Source: Rhodocaloribacter litoris (GTDB taxonomy: Bacteria > Bacteroidota > Rhodothermia > Rhodothermales > ISCAR-4553). From it: 64,000 nucleotides of DNA. Shown piece by piece: positions 16,730 to 27,221 of the stretch (positions are counted from its first letter, which is position 1; each line of letters begins with the position of its first letter). The stretch is taken from NCBI RefSeq assembly GCF_011682235.2, contig NZ_CP076718.1, positions 186,001 through 250,000 of the forward strand, written 5' to 3'. The notes beneath the pieces are model-generated. The model did no database searches. It worked only from the letters and a program-made list of their open reading frames with translations, and was not told the origin of the DNA. Both the position numbers and the translations under genes were made by a program.

Positions 16730-16897
16730 CGTGCGAAGAAAGTTGCCCCGGGTGATCAAGATGGGCCTGAACGGAATGCCCCGGGGCCATGCACCGCCGG
16801 GTGCCACCTTGCATAAAACACCGGGATCGCCCCCGCCTAACCTCCTTCACGACATATTCACAAAAAGAATCCCTTTGCGTTCTTCACACCCTTTTTT

Positions 16898-16926
16898 TTG
16901 ATGGTTGGACGGTCCTGTCCTAACAT
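16898..16926 (+). promoter_or_regulatory. candidate promoter for purN
   Basis: TTGATG (16898-16903) and TAACAT (16921-16926) are separated by 17 bases within an AT-rich stretch with a run of eight T. It lies about 40 bases before the purN start. Confidence 0.45.
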
Positions 16927-16964
16927 GCGGCACGTTGTGCTCATCGTTGCGAGATCCGCTTTCC

Positions 16965-17600
16965 ATGTCCACCTCCGAACGCATCCGCCTGGCCGTCTTC
17001 GCCTCGGGCGGTGGTAGCAACTTCGAAGCCATCGCCGGAGCCGTCGCGCGCGGTGCGCTTCCGCTCGACCTGGCGCTCTGCCTGAGCAACCGGCCGGACG
17101 CCGGTGTGCTCGAACGCGCCGTGCACCACGGCGTCCCGACTGCCGTCCTGAGCCCCTCCGACCACCCCAACCCGGACACCTACGTGCAGGCCCTGCTCGA
17201 CGTCCTCGCCGCGCACCGGGTGAACTTCATCGCGCTGGCGGGCTACATGCGCCTCGTCCCCGCGCCGGTCGTGCAGGCGTTTCGCCACCGGATCCTCAAC
17301 ATTCACCCGGCATTATTGCCGGCCTTCGGCGGCAAAGGGATGTACGGCCGGCGGGTGCACGAAGCCGTCCTGGCCTACGGTGTCCGCTGGACCGGCGCCA
17401 CGGTGCACCTGGTTGACGAGCAGTACGACACCGGCCCCATCGTCCTGCAGGAACCCGTGCCCGTCCGGCAGGATGACACGCCCGAGACGCTCGCCGCCCG
17501 TGTCCTCCAGGTGGAGCACCGCCTCTACCCGCTTGCCCTGAAGCTCTTCGCCGAGGGCCGCGTTTCGGTCGAGGGACGGCGTGTGCTCATCCGGGGATGA
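16965..17600 (+). CDS. purN: phosphoribosylglycinamide formyltransferase (PurN)
   Basis: The 211-residue protein matches PurN: the substrate-binding ASGGGSNFEAI loop (about residues 13-23), catalytic Asn and His in LNIHPALLPAFGGKGMYG (about 109-127), the conserved Val-His-Glu and the catalytic Asp in EQYDTGPIVLQE (about 148). It transfers the formyl group of 10-formyltetrahydrofolate to GAR, the third step of purine synthesis, in the cytoplasm. The ATG at 16965 is chosen over upstream codons because it leaves the usual short MSTSERIRLAVFASGGG lead. No other pur gene is adjacent. Confidence 0.97.
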   Translation: MSTSERIRLAVFASGGGSNFEAIAGAVARGALPLDLALCLSNRPDAGVLERAVHHGVPTAVLSPSDHPNPDTYVQALLDVLAAHRVNFIALAGYMRLVPAPVVQAFRHRILNIHPALLPAFGGKGMYGRRVHEAVLAYGVRWTGATVHLVDEQYDTGPIVLQEPVPVRQDDTPETLAARVLQVEHRLYPLALKLFAEGRVSVEGRRVLIRG

Positions 17601-17681
17601 TCGGTGTCACGTCTCGCGTTCCGGGTTTCGGCGGTTCGCCGGTCCGGGACGCGGTGCCGTCGCCCCGGGCCGGGAGAACGG

Positions 17682-17712
17682 TTTGCGTTTCGAAGCGAAG
17701 GTTTTACCTTAC
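17682..17712 (+). promoter_or_regulatory. candidate promoter for CoA ligase gene
   Basis: TTTG at 17682-17685 and TACCTTAC at 17705-17712 are 19 bases apart, a partial match to the Bacteroidota TTTG / TAnnTTTG pattern (6 of 8 downstream). It lies about 35 bases before the ATG at 17748. Confidence 0.35.
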
Positions 17713-17747
17713 GCCTGCGCCTTTTCACGATCATCCGAACACCGACC

Positions 17748-19718
<1,971 letters not shown>

Positions 19719-19727
19719 CGCCTGCCC

Positions 19728-21296
19728 CTATGCTTCCTGGAGCGCCGGCGCGGCGAAACGGGTGCCGGTGGTTCCGTCGCCGGTCGCGTGGCCCAGCCCC
19801 AGGTCGCGTCGGATGCTGTACTCGGTGGCCTCGGCGGAGAGAAGCACACCCGGCACCCCGGCGCCCGGATGCGTCCCCGCCCCGACGAAGTACAGGTTGG
19901 GGATGTCCTCGCTCCGGTTGTGCGGGCGGAAGTAGGCCGTCTGGCTGAGCTTCGGCTCCAGCCCGAAGGCATTGCCCAGGTGTGCGTTGAGTTCGTGCTT
20001 GAAGTCTTCCGGCGTGAAGATGCGCATCACTTCGGTGTGCGCCCGCAGCCCCTCCAGGCCCCACGCCTCGAGGAAGTCCAGCACGCGGTCGGCAAACGGT
20101 CCGGCCTCCTGCCGCCAGTCGATGCCCGAGGCGAGGTTGGCCACCGGCACGAGCACGTACAGGCTCTCTCCCCCCTCGGGCGCCATCGAGGGATCGGTCT
20201 TCGTCGGCGCATGCAGGTACATGCTGAAGTCGTCCGGCAGCACCTTGCGGTCGAAGATGTCGCGCAGGAGTTCTTTGTACCGCTTCGTGAGGATGAGCGT
20301 ATGGTGCTCCAGCTGCGGGTACTTTTTCCGCACGCCGAGGTAGAGCAGGAAGCAGCTCATCGTATAGTCCATCTTCTCCACCCGCCGGTCCGTCCACTTC
20401 CTCCGGTGCTCCGGCGCGATGAGATGGCGGTAGGTGTGCGCCACGTCGGCGTTGCTGACCACCAGGTCGGCCGGGAAGAAGGTGCCGCCGGCCACGACGC
20501 CCGTCGCGCGCCCGCCCTCGACGCGGATCTCCGACACCTCCGTGCCGGTGTGCACCACGCCGCCCTGCTCACGGAACAGCCGCTCGAACGCCTTCACCAC
20601 CTCGTACATCCCGCCCTTCGTAAACCACACCCCCTGCTCCCGCTCCAGGTACGGAATCATGATGTAGACCGACGGCGAACGGAACGGGTTGCCCCCGATG
20701 AACAGCGGGTGGAAGCTGAAGAGGAAGTGGTGGCGGAAGTCTTTGAAATACCGCCGCGCGAACGTCGCCACGGGCAGGAACGCCTTCAGTTTGATGGCCC
20801 GCGGCGCAAAATCGAGCATCGAGCGCACCGTGTCGAACGGGCGGGCGCCGAGCCGGTCGGTGATGACGGCCTCGTAGACGGGCCGCACCGCCTCCATGAA
20901 GGCGTCGTATCGCTCGGCGTCCTCTTCGTTGAACCGGCACATCTGCGCCTTCATCCGCTCCGGGTCGCCCGTATAGTCGATCCACGTGCCGTCGTGGAAG
21001 AACACGCGGTAATACGGGTCGAGGGGGATCAGGTCGAGGTAGTCGGCGCGGGAGCGGCCGGCGGCCCGGAAAACGTCCTCGATGATGTCGGGCGCCGTGA
21101 TCAGGCTCGGCCCCATGTCGAAGACGTAGCCCTTCTCGATGAACTGATAGGCCCGGCCGCCCACCTGAGGGCGCTTTTCGAGCAGGGTGACCTGCATCCC
21201 GAGGGCCTGCAGGCGGTTGGCGACGGCCAGCCCGCCGAAGCCACTGCCAATGACGACGACGCGGCGAGGGGTGGCGGTTTGCGTGGTAGGGTTCAT
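19728..21296 (-). CDS. crtI: phytoene desaturase (CrtI family)
   Basis: The 522-residue protein has the dinucleotide motif VVVIGSGFGGLAVANRL (about 13-29), the CrtI signature around LEKRPQVGGRAY, and the C-terminal FVGAGTHPGAGVPGVLLSAEA (about 475) that closes the FAD site. CrtI enzymes introduce double bonds into phytoene to give lycopene or neurosporene, at the membrane. The gene starts 4 bases after the stop of the CruF-CrtB fusion gene, so translation is likely coupled, and the set is headed by carH. The desaturation number cannot be decided from sequence. Confidence 0.94.
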   Translation of the reverse strand: MNPTTQTATPRRVVVIGSGFGGLAVANRLQALGMQVTLLEKRPQVGGRAYQFIEKGYVFDMGPSLITAPDIIEDVFRAAGRSRADYLDLIPLDPYYRVFFHDGTWIDYTGDPERMKAQMCRFNEEDAERYDAFMEAVRPVYEAVITDRLGARPFDTVRSMLDFAPRAIKLKAFLPVATFARRYFKDFRHHFLFSFHPLFIGGNPFRSPSVYIMIPYLEREQGVWFTKGGMYEVVKAFERLFREQGGVVHTGTEVSEIRVEGGRATGVVAGGTFFPADLVVSNADVAHTYRHLIAPEHRRKWTDRRVEKMDYTMSCFLLYLGVRKKYPQLEHHTLILTKRYKELLRDIFDRKVLPDDFSMYLHAPTKTDPSMAPEGGESLYVLVPVANLASGIDWRQEAGPFADRVLDFLEAWGLEGLRAHTEVMRIFTPEDFKHELNAHLGNAFGLEPKLSQTAYFRPHNRSEDIPNLYFVGAGTHPGAGVPGVLLSAEATEYSIRRDLGLGHATGDGTTGTRFAAPALQEA

Positions 21297-21300
21297 GGTG

Positions 21301-23820
21301 TCAGAGGGTGGTTTCGTCGATGTCGGGGCGAAGGGCGGCGAGGGCCTGCTGGGTCGCAGCCGGCAGCCGGCCGGTATCGAGCAGGAAGGTGATCATGAGG
21401 CGGTAGAGGGTGGGCGGATAGGCGTCGCGGGCCGCCGGTAGCAGCCGGCCCAGCGCAGCGATGTCCTGTGACACCGTCTCCGAGCGGCCGAACAGGCCGG
21501 GCAGGTAATAGCAACTCAGGAGCCGGAGGAAGCGGATCTCGGCGTCGTCGGGATGTTCCTCGACGAGGGCATCGAGCACGGGAAGGCCGCGTTGCACGTG
21601 CCGGTACTTGTCGAACGGCCAGAAGGCGTGTTTGGCCTTCATGACCTCGAAGGCGGCTCCGTACGCACGTACGACCGGCTCCGCGTCCGCCCCCTGCGTG
21701 GCGATCAGCGCCTCGGCCCGATCGATGTAGTCTTCTTCGTCGGCCGAGGCCAGGTAGTAGTCCCGGAGCGTATCCACCACAGGGCGATGGGTCATGGCGG
21801 TCCTCGGATGGGGTCGGCTGGTCAGCAGCGTTTCCGGTGGTACGGGCTCGGCCGGGTGGTCCACCACCGGCTGGGCGGCCAGGGTCGACGGCCCCAGGAG
21901 CAGCAGGACGAGCAGGTGAAGCGGCCGGAAGCGGCCGGACGAGCCGCCCGGGGTGGGGGCCTCCTCGCCCAGGGCGGGCGAGAACGACGACGGGCCCGAG
22001 CAGGCTTTCGGGTGGTGCCGCTGATGCCACCGCCTCCGGGCCAGACGGAACAGTGCGCGGGCGGCCAGCCCGCATTTTTCCGCCGTCGTGGTGCGCGCCC
22101 GCTGTGTGAGGTTGTCGTAGCCGTTGGCGCGGATGCGGCGGTGGATGCCGCGGTACACGTCGGCCGCCACGGCCACGGCGCGGCCGAAGCCGCCGGGCAG
22201 GTGCGGGATGGCTTCCCAGGCACGGGCATACCGGGCGTCGGCTTCGGCCATGAGCGCGTCCACGAGCTTCCGGTAGGCCGGCGTCACGCGGCCCTGTGCC
22301 TGCATCCGACGGAGGTCGTCCACCGAAAGGCCGTGTGCGGCCAGGCACTCGGCGGGGAGGTAGACCCGCCCGGTGCGCAGGTCCTCCCCCACGTCGCGCA
22401 GAATGTTGGTCAGTTGCAGCGCCTGCCCCAGGGCGATGGCCCGCTCCAGCCGCCACACATCGCGCACGCCGAGCAGGTGGCAGATCCACAGACCGACGAC
22501 CGAGGCGACCCGGTAGCCATACGTCCAGAGTTCGTCCATCGTCCGCAGGCGCACCGGCCCCAGGTCGGAGGCCACGCCATCGATAAGGGTCTGTATGACG
22601 TCGAACGGTACGCGGAACCGCGCCGAGTCGTGCATGAGCGCATCGAGCCAGCCGATGCCGGTGGGCGTGCCCTCGTAGGCGCCCCGCACGAGGGTCTGCC
22701 AGGTCGTGAGGCGGGCGCGCAGATCCCCCTCACAGCGTCCCTCCGGCACGTCCACGAGGTCGTCCGTGAACCGGCAGAACGCATACACACGCGTCACACG
22801 CTTCCGGTCGGGCGGGTCGAACCAGCGCGCCGCGAAGGAGAACGAGCGCGAGTTGTCGGCAAAGAACGCGTCGATGTCGACGGGCACGCACCGGGCAATC
22901 TCCTGCACGAGGGCCTGCGTTGCCGGGTCGGGCGTGCGGGCGTCCGGGGTCGGCTCCTCGGCGCCCGGGCGGGTGGCACGCCCCCGGACGCGCCAGGCGA
23001 CCAGGCCCAGCCCCGCTCCCACGGCGGCCGCCGTGTATCCGACCGCATCCCAGAGCCCGTTTGCGATCACCATGCCCAGCGGCATGGCGAGCACGAGCAG
23101 GTAGTAGACCGTCAGCCACCGGCGCGAGAGACGATCCGCCCAGTCCCCGGCGCCGAGCGCCTCGAACAGGCCCATCAGCGCCAGGCCCGTCACGAACCAC
23201 CCCAGCAGGTTGACGAGCGGCATGCCGTAGTACGGCCCGGCCTCGCCCCACACCCAGTACGTCGTCAGGTAGCTCATCGCCGGGTCGAGGGCCAGGTCCC
23301 AGGCCGTGAGGAGGAACGCCCCGAGCAGGAGCCGCCCGGCCAGGCGGCCGGGGTACGCCGCACGGGCCAGCACGTAGGCCGGCAGTGCCATCGTGAACCA
23401 GCTCAGCGGGATCAGCCAGGGCACCCGCCCGAACCACTTCGGCCCCAGCAGGTCGGTGTACCCGTACGGCCCGAACGGCACCCCGTACCCCGTGCCGATG
23501 AACTCGCTCAGGAAACTGACCGCATACACGGCGGCGAACACGCCCAGCCACCGGACGCCTGCCATCCGCCCGAGGTACCACCCCAGCACGAAGCCGGTGA
23601 GCCAGACATGCGTCTGGGCGAAGAACCGGAACGCGACGCCATAGAACGCGACGAGCGAAGGCGCGAACTCGCCGATCCGGGCCAGGTTGGCCGGGCCATG
23701 CGGCGGCAGCGTGAAGAGCACGTACCCGGCCAGGGCCACGAACGTGTACCCCCCCAGCAGAATCAGAGGCCAGCGGCGCATGTTCGGGGAAGCAGCAAGG
23801 GGAGATCGGAGAGGGCGCAT
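21301..23820 (-). CDS. fused carotenoid hydratase (CruF) - phytoene synthase (CrtB) with extra C-terminal domain
   Basis: The single open frame encodes 839 residues in three parts. Residues about 14-285 have seven or more hydrophobic segments with FLSEFIGTGYGVPFGPY and WDLALDPAMSY, as in the CruF 1',2'-hydratase family. Residues about 315-620 are phytoene synthase, with Asp-rich motifs FTDDLVD and NILRDVGEDLRTGRVYLP. A linker with a signal-like segment (LHLLVLLLLGPSTLAAQP) leads to about 160 helical residues containing PDDAEIRFLRLLSCYYLPGLFG. CruF-CrtB fusions are known from Rhodothermus; the third part is not usual. A strong GAGGA site precedes an in-frame ATG at 21795, so the last part may also be made alone. 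Starts at 23820 or 23781 are both possible. Confidence 0.88.
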   Translation of the reverse strand: MRPLRSPLAASPNMRRWPLILLGGYTFVALAGYVLFTLPPHGPANLARIGEFAPSLVAFYGVAFRFFAQTHVWLTGFVLGWYLGRMAGVRWLGVFAAVYAVSFLSEFIGTGYGVPFGPYGYTDLLGPKWFGRVPWLIPLSWFTMALPAYVLARAAYPGRLAGRLLLGAFLLTAWDLALDPAMSYLTTYWVWGEAGPYYGMPLVNLLGWFVTGLALMGLFEALGAGDWADRLSRRWLTVYYLLVLAMPLGMVIANGLWDAVGYTAAAVGAGLGLVAWRVRGRATRPGAEEPTPDARTPDPATQALVQEIARCVPVDIDAFFADNSRSFSFAARWFDPPDRKRVTRVYAFCRFTDDLVDVPEGRCEGDLRARLTTWQTLVRGAYEGTPTGIGWLDALMHDSARFRVPFDVIQTLIDGVASDLGPVRLRTMDELWTYGYRVASVVGLWICHLLGVRDVWRLERAIALGQALQLTNILRDVGEDLRTGRVYLPAECLAAHGLSVDDLRRMQAQGRVTPAYRKLVDALMAEADARYARAWEAIPHLPGGFGRAVAVAADVYRGIHRRIRANGYDNLTQRARTTTAEKCGLAARALFRLARRRWHQRHHPKACSGPSSFSPALGEEAPTPGGSSGRFRPLHLLVLLLLGPSTLAAQPVVDHPAEPVPPETLLTSRPHPRTAMTHRPVVDTLRDYYLASADEEDYIDRAEALIATQGADAEPVVRAYGAAFEVMKAKHAFWPFDKYRHVQRGLPVLDALVEEHPDDAEIRFLRLLSCYYLPGLFGRSETVSQDIAALGRLLPAARDAYPPTLYRLMITFLLDTGRLPAATQQALAALRPDIDETTL

Positions 23821-23840
23821 GCGAGGGCTTTCGGGGGAAT

Positions 23841-24761
23841 TCAAACGTGGACGAGCTGATCGAGCCAGTCCGAGAACGCCAGCATCGAATCGAAGGCGCG
23901 TACTTCGGGGAAGGGGGTCTCGGGAAGCTCCGGGGACAGGCCGCCGAGCAGGCGTCCGCCCAGCACAAGCCGGCAGGGATGGGAGGGCTCGTACAGGCGC
24001 GCCAGGGTGCGGACGTGCGCCAGGGCCTCGGCCGGGCCGTGCGGCGGGGTCATGGCGATGGCGATGAGCGAGGCCTCATGCCGTACCTGCTGGATCACGA
24101 AGTCCTCGACGGGTACGTTGGCGCCCAGGTAGATCACCTTCCACCCGCGCTCGCCCAGGAGGAAGCGGGCCATGAGCGCCCCCATCTCGTGGTCGTCGCC
24201 CGGCGCGCAGCCCACGATGGCCGTCCCGGCAGCCTCGTTCGTGGTCTGCCCCGGCGCTCGACGTACCCGGCGGGAGATGTAGGCCATGAGCAGGGCATCC
24301 CGCAGGGCCTGCGTCATGCGGTGCTCGTCGCCCACCGTGAGCACGCCGTCCGCCCACGAAGCGCCAACGCGGTGCATGACGGGCCCCAGGAGCTCATCGA
24401 ACACCTGCTCCGGCGCAAAGCCCATCTCCAGAAGAAAGAGCAACAGCCGCTCTGGCCGCTCGCGCTCGGAGAGTTCGAGCCAGCCGTACAGCAGCCCTAC
24501 GAGCCGACCGAACCCTTCCCCCCGGCGAGCCGCTTCGATGCCTTCCCACACGGCGGCCTCGTCGGGTGCGAAGTCGAGCAGGGCACAGGGCTGGTTTTCG
24601 GTTCGGGCAAACCGAAGGAGTTCGTGGAGGCGGATGCGCCGGTGCCCCCCTTCCGTCTGTTCGCATGCGAGCAACCCCGCGTTGCACCAGCGCTTCACCG
24701 AGGAGGCATGGATGCCGAGCAGTTCGGCGGCCTGGCGTGTCGTCAGAAGAAAATCGCCCAT
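23841..24761 (-). CDS. carH: CarH-type MerR/B12 light-responsive regulator
   Basis: The 306-residue protein has a MerR-type winged helix at the N terminus (TTRQAAELLGIHASSVKRWCNAGLL, residues about 7-31 in part), a helix bundle and a cobalamin-binding Rossmann domain. The photosensory motif W-x9-E-H is present at W136, E146, H147, and the B12 motif DxHxxG at D189-H191 with H191 as expected lower ligand. In Thermus CarH the residue after the Trp is His (second ligand after light); here it is Ala. CarH represses carotenoid genes in the dark as a tetramer with adenosylcobalamin and releases DNA on illumination. It heads the operon with crtB and crtI, 20 bases from the next start. AGGTGGG precedes the ATG. 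Confidence 0.92.
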   Translation of the reverse strand: MGDFLLTTRQAAELLGIHASSVKRWCNAGLLACEQTEGGHRRIRLHELLRFARTENQPCALLDFAPDEAAVWEGIEAARRGEGFGRLVGLLYGWLELSERERPERLLLFLLEMGFAPEQVFDELLGPVMHRVGASWADGVLTVGDEHRMTQALRDALLMAYISRRVRRAPGQTTNEAAGTAIVGCAPGDDHEMGALMARFLLGERGWKVIYLGANVPVEDFVIQQVRHEASLIAIAMTPPHGPAEALAHVRTLARLYEPSHPCRLVLGGRLLGGLSPELPETPFPEVRAFDSMLAFSDWLDQLVHV

Positions 24762-24810
24762 TTTTCCCACCTGGACTTTTTGACTTTCTAGCTATGCGAT
24801 GAAACCCCCT

Positions 24811-24830
24811 TCCGATACGTTCATATCGGA
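24811..24830. promoter_or_regulatory. palindrome in the carH / SDR divergent promoter region
   Basis: TCCGATA (24811-24817) and TATCGGA (24824-24830) form a perfect inverted repeat with a 6-base spacer, in the 114-base gap between divergent carH and the SDR gene. Two GACTTT copies spaced 8 bases apart lie nearer carH (24774-24787). Either could be the CarH operator; autoregulation of divergent light-induced genes is usual for this family. Confidence 0.45.
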
Positions 24831-24875
24831 CCCCCGTCCATACTTGCCATCACCGAACGTGTTTCATTTTCCGCC

Positions 24876-25622
24876 ATGACTCCTTCCTCCTCCCTGGTCT
24901 ATCTCCTTCTCGGCGCTACCGGCGGCATCGGCACGGCGCTGGCCGAGCGCCTCGCCGGAGACGGCGCCCGTCTGGCCCTGGCGGCTCGCTCCCGTGACCG
25001 GCTCGACGCACTGGCCCGGCGCACCGGCGGCCTCGTCCTCCCCACCGACGCCACCGCGTACGAACAGGTCGAGGCGTGCGTACAGGCGACGCTCGACCAC
25101 CACGGCCGCCTCGACGGGATCGTCAACCTCGTCGGCTCGATCCTGCTCAAGCCGGCTCACCTGACCTCACTCGACGAATGGCGCCGCACGCTGGCGCTCA
25201 ACCTGGATACGGCGTTCTTCACCGTCAAAGCGGCGGCCCGCCCCCTGATGAAGCAGGGCGGCAGCATCGTGCTGATGGCCTCGGCCGTGGCGCTGACCGG
25301 CCTGCACAACCACGAGGCCATCGCAGCGGCGAAGGGCGGCGTGGTGGCGCTGGCCCGCTCGGCGGCGGCCACCTATGCCCGTCGCAGCGTGCGCGTCAAC
25401 GTGGTGGCGCCGGGGCTGGTACGCACGCCGCTGACGGAGCGGCTGACGGCCAACGAAGCGTCGGAGAAAGCCTCGCTGGCGATGCACGCCCTGGGCCGCC
25501 TCGGCGAGCCGGAGGACGTGGCCGAGATGATCGCCTTTCTACTGGACGACCGGCGGAGCGGCTGGATCACCGGCCAGGTCTTCGGCGTCGATGGAGGACT
25601 CGCCCGCGTACGCCCCGCCTGA
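24876..25622 (+). CDS. SDR-family protein with replaced catalytic Tyr
   Basis: The 248-residue protein has the classical SDR cofactor motif LGATGGIGTAL (about 12-22), NLVGS in place of the NNAG strand, and the C-terminal VDGG. The active-site region reads MASAVALTG...NHEAIAAAKGG: the Lys is present, but the position of the Tyr in YxxxK is Ile. The same NHEAIAAAK form is found in a subfamily encoded in light-induced clusters of several bacteria. Reduction by the standard mechanism is therefore doubtful. It is divergent from carH and lies 5 bases before the SDR-DUF2867 gene, so it is probably light-regulated with it (inference). Confidence 0.85.
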   Translation: MTPSSSLVYLLLGATGGIGTALAERLAGDGARLALAARSRDRLDALARRTGGLVLPTDATAYEQVEACVQATLDHHGRLDGIVNLVGSILLKPAHLTSLDEWRRTLALNLDTAFFTVKAAARPLMKQGGSIVLMASAVALTGLHNHEAIAAAKGGVVALARSAAATYARRSVRVNVVAPGLVRTPLTERLTANEASEKASLAMHALGRLGEPEDVAEMIAFLLDDRRSGWITGQVFGVDGGLARVRPA

Positions 25623-25627
25623 CCGCC

Positions 25628-27112
25628 ATGAACGCTCCCCGTCGCATCATCGTCACCGGCGCCACCGGCTATGTGGGTGGCCGCCTGGCTCCCCTCCTGC
25701 TGGAAGACGGCCACACCGTCCGCTGCATGGTCCGCGATCCGGATCGCCTGGCCGGCCGTCCCTGGGCCGACCGCGTCGAGATCGTCCGCGGCGACGTGCT
25801 CGACCCCGACACGCTGCCCGAGGCGCTCGAAGGCATCGACACCGCGTATTATCTCATCCACTCGCTCCACGCGGGGGAGGCGTCGTTTGCCGAGCGGGAC
25901 CGGCAGGGCGCCCGTAACTTCGGCGCGGCGGCCCGGGCGGCCGGCGTGCGCCATATCATCTACCTGGGCGGCATCGCACCGCGCACGGACCGTCCCTCCC
26001 CCCATCTGCAAAGCCGCCTGGAGACGGGCGACTGCCTGCGCGAGAGCGGCGTCACGGTGACGGAGCTGCGGGCCGGCGTCATCATCGGCTCGGGTAGCCT
26101 CTCCTTCGAGCTGATCCGCTACCTGACCGAGCGCGTGCCCGTGATGATCTGCCCGCGCTGGGTGACCACGCGCACCCAGCCCATCGCCATCCGCAACGTC
26201 CTCGACTACCTCCGGGCCACGCCGGCCAACGACGCCGCCCACGGACGGATCATCGACATCGGCAGCCCGGACGTGCTCACGTACGAGGACATGTTCCGGC
26301 TGTACGCGAAGGTGCGGGGGCTGCGCCGCCTGATCGTCAAGGTGCCGGTCCTAACGCCCCGCCTCTCGTCGTACTGGATCGGCCTCGTGACACCCCTCCC
26401 CGCGCATGTCGGCCGCCTCCTCATCGACGGCCTGAAGAACGAGGTCGTCTGCCACGACGACACGGCCCGGCGGCTGTACGACGTCGAGCCGATGGGCGTG
26501 GAAGAGGCCATGCGCCGGGCGCTGGACCGCTCGCAGAGCCACGCCGTCGAGACGACCTGGTTCGGCGCCTTCTCGGCGAGTGGGAAGGGCGGGGAGCCGC
26601 CCGGGCTGGCGCAGGTCGAGGGGATGATCGTCGAGCGCCGGGTGGCCCGCACGACGGCCCGGCCCGAGGCCGTCTTCGACGTAATCCGCCGCCTCGGCGG
26701 GGACACGGGCTGGCTCTATGCCAACGCGCTGTGGAAGCTCCGGGGGCTGCTCGACGCGCTCGTGGGCGGCGTCGGCTTCCGGCGGGGCCGCCGCCATCCG
26801 GTGGAACTGCACGTGGGCGAGGCGGTGGACTTCTGGCGGGTCGAGGCCGTGGAGCCGGGCCGGCTGCTGCGCCTGCGGGCCGAGATGCGGGTGCCCGGGC
26901 GCGCCTGGCTTCAGTTCGAGGTGTGTCCGGAAGGAACGGGCAGCCGCGTCGAGCAGACCGCCTTCTTCGAACCGCACGGGCTGAGCGGTTTGCTGTACTG
27001 GTATGTCCTCTATCCGGCCCACCGGATCATCTTCCGGGGCATGATCCGCGCCCTGGTACGCCGCGCCGAGGCGAACGCCACCACACCCCGTACCGCCGAA
27101 GCGGAAGCCTAA
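25628..27112 (+). CDS. NAD(P)-binding SDR fused to DUF2867
   Basis: The 494-residue protein joins an extended SDR domain (residues about 1-300; VTGATGYVGGRLAPLLLEDG at the start, GDVLDPDTL following) to a DUF2867 lipid-binding-like domain (about 335-480; FRRGRRHPVELHVGEAVDFW, then QTAFFEPHGLSGLLYWY). This fusion is a regular member of bacterial light-inducible gene clusters together with photolyases, SDRs and CarH/LitR regulators. The reaction is unknown. The end of the protein is Arg/Ala-rich. The gene begins 5 bases after the preceding stop, and both are downstream of the carH divergent promoter. Confidence 0.88.
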   Translation: MNAPRRIIVTGATGYVGGRLAPLLLEDGHTVRCMVRDPDRLAGRPWADRVEIVRGDVLDPDTLPEALEGIDTAYYLIHSLHAGEASFAERDRQGARNFGAAARAAGVRHIIYLGGIAPRTDRPSPHLQSRLETGDCLRESGVTVTELRAGVIIGSGSLSFELIRYLTERVPVMICPRWVTTRTQPIAIRNVLDYLRATPANDAAHGRIIDIGSPDVLTYEDMFRLYAKVRGLRRLIVKVPVLTPRLSSYWIGLVTPLPAHVGRLLIDGLKNEVVCHDDTARRLYDVEPMGVEEAMRRALDRSQSHAVETTWFGAFSASGKGGEPPGLAQVEGMIVERRVARTTARPEAVFDVIRRLGGDTGWLYANALWKLRGLLDALVGGVGFRRGRRHPVELHVGEAVDFWRVEAVEPGRLLRLRAEMRVPGRAWLQFEVCPEGTGSRVEQTAFFEPHGLSGLLYWYVLYPAHRIIFRGMIRALVRRAEANATTPRTAEAEA

Positions 27113-27221
27113 CCGCCGGTAACGGAACCTTTCCCCCACCCGACGTAGGCACAGGCAACCGCCGGCGCGTTTCTTGCGGCCTCGCGCCGGTATCGTCTCC
27201 CCTCATCCATCCCTCCGCCCG

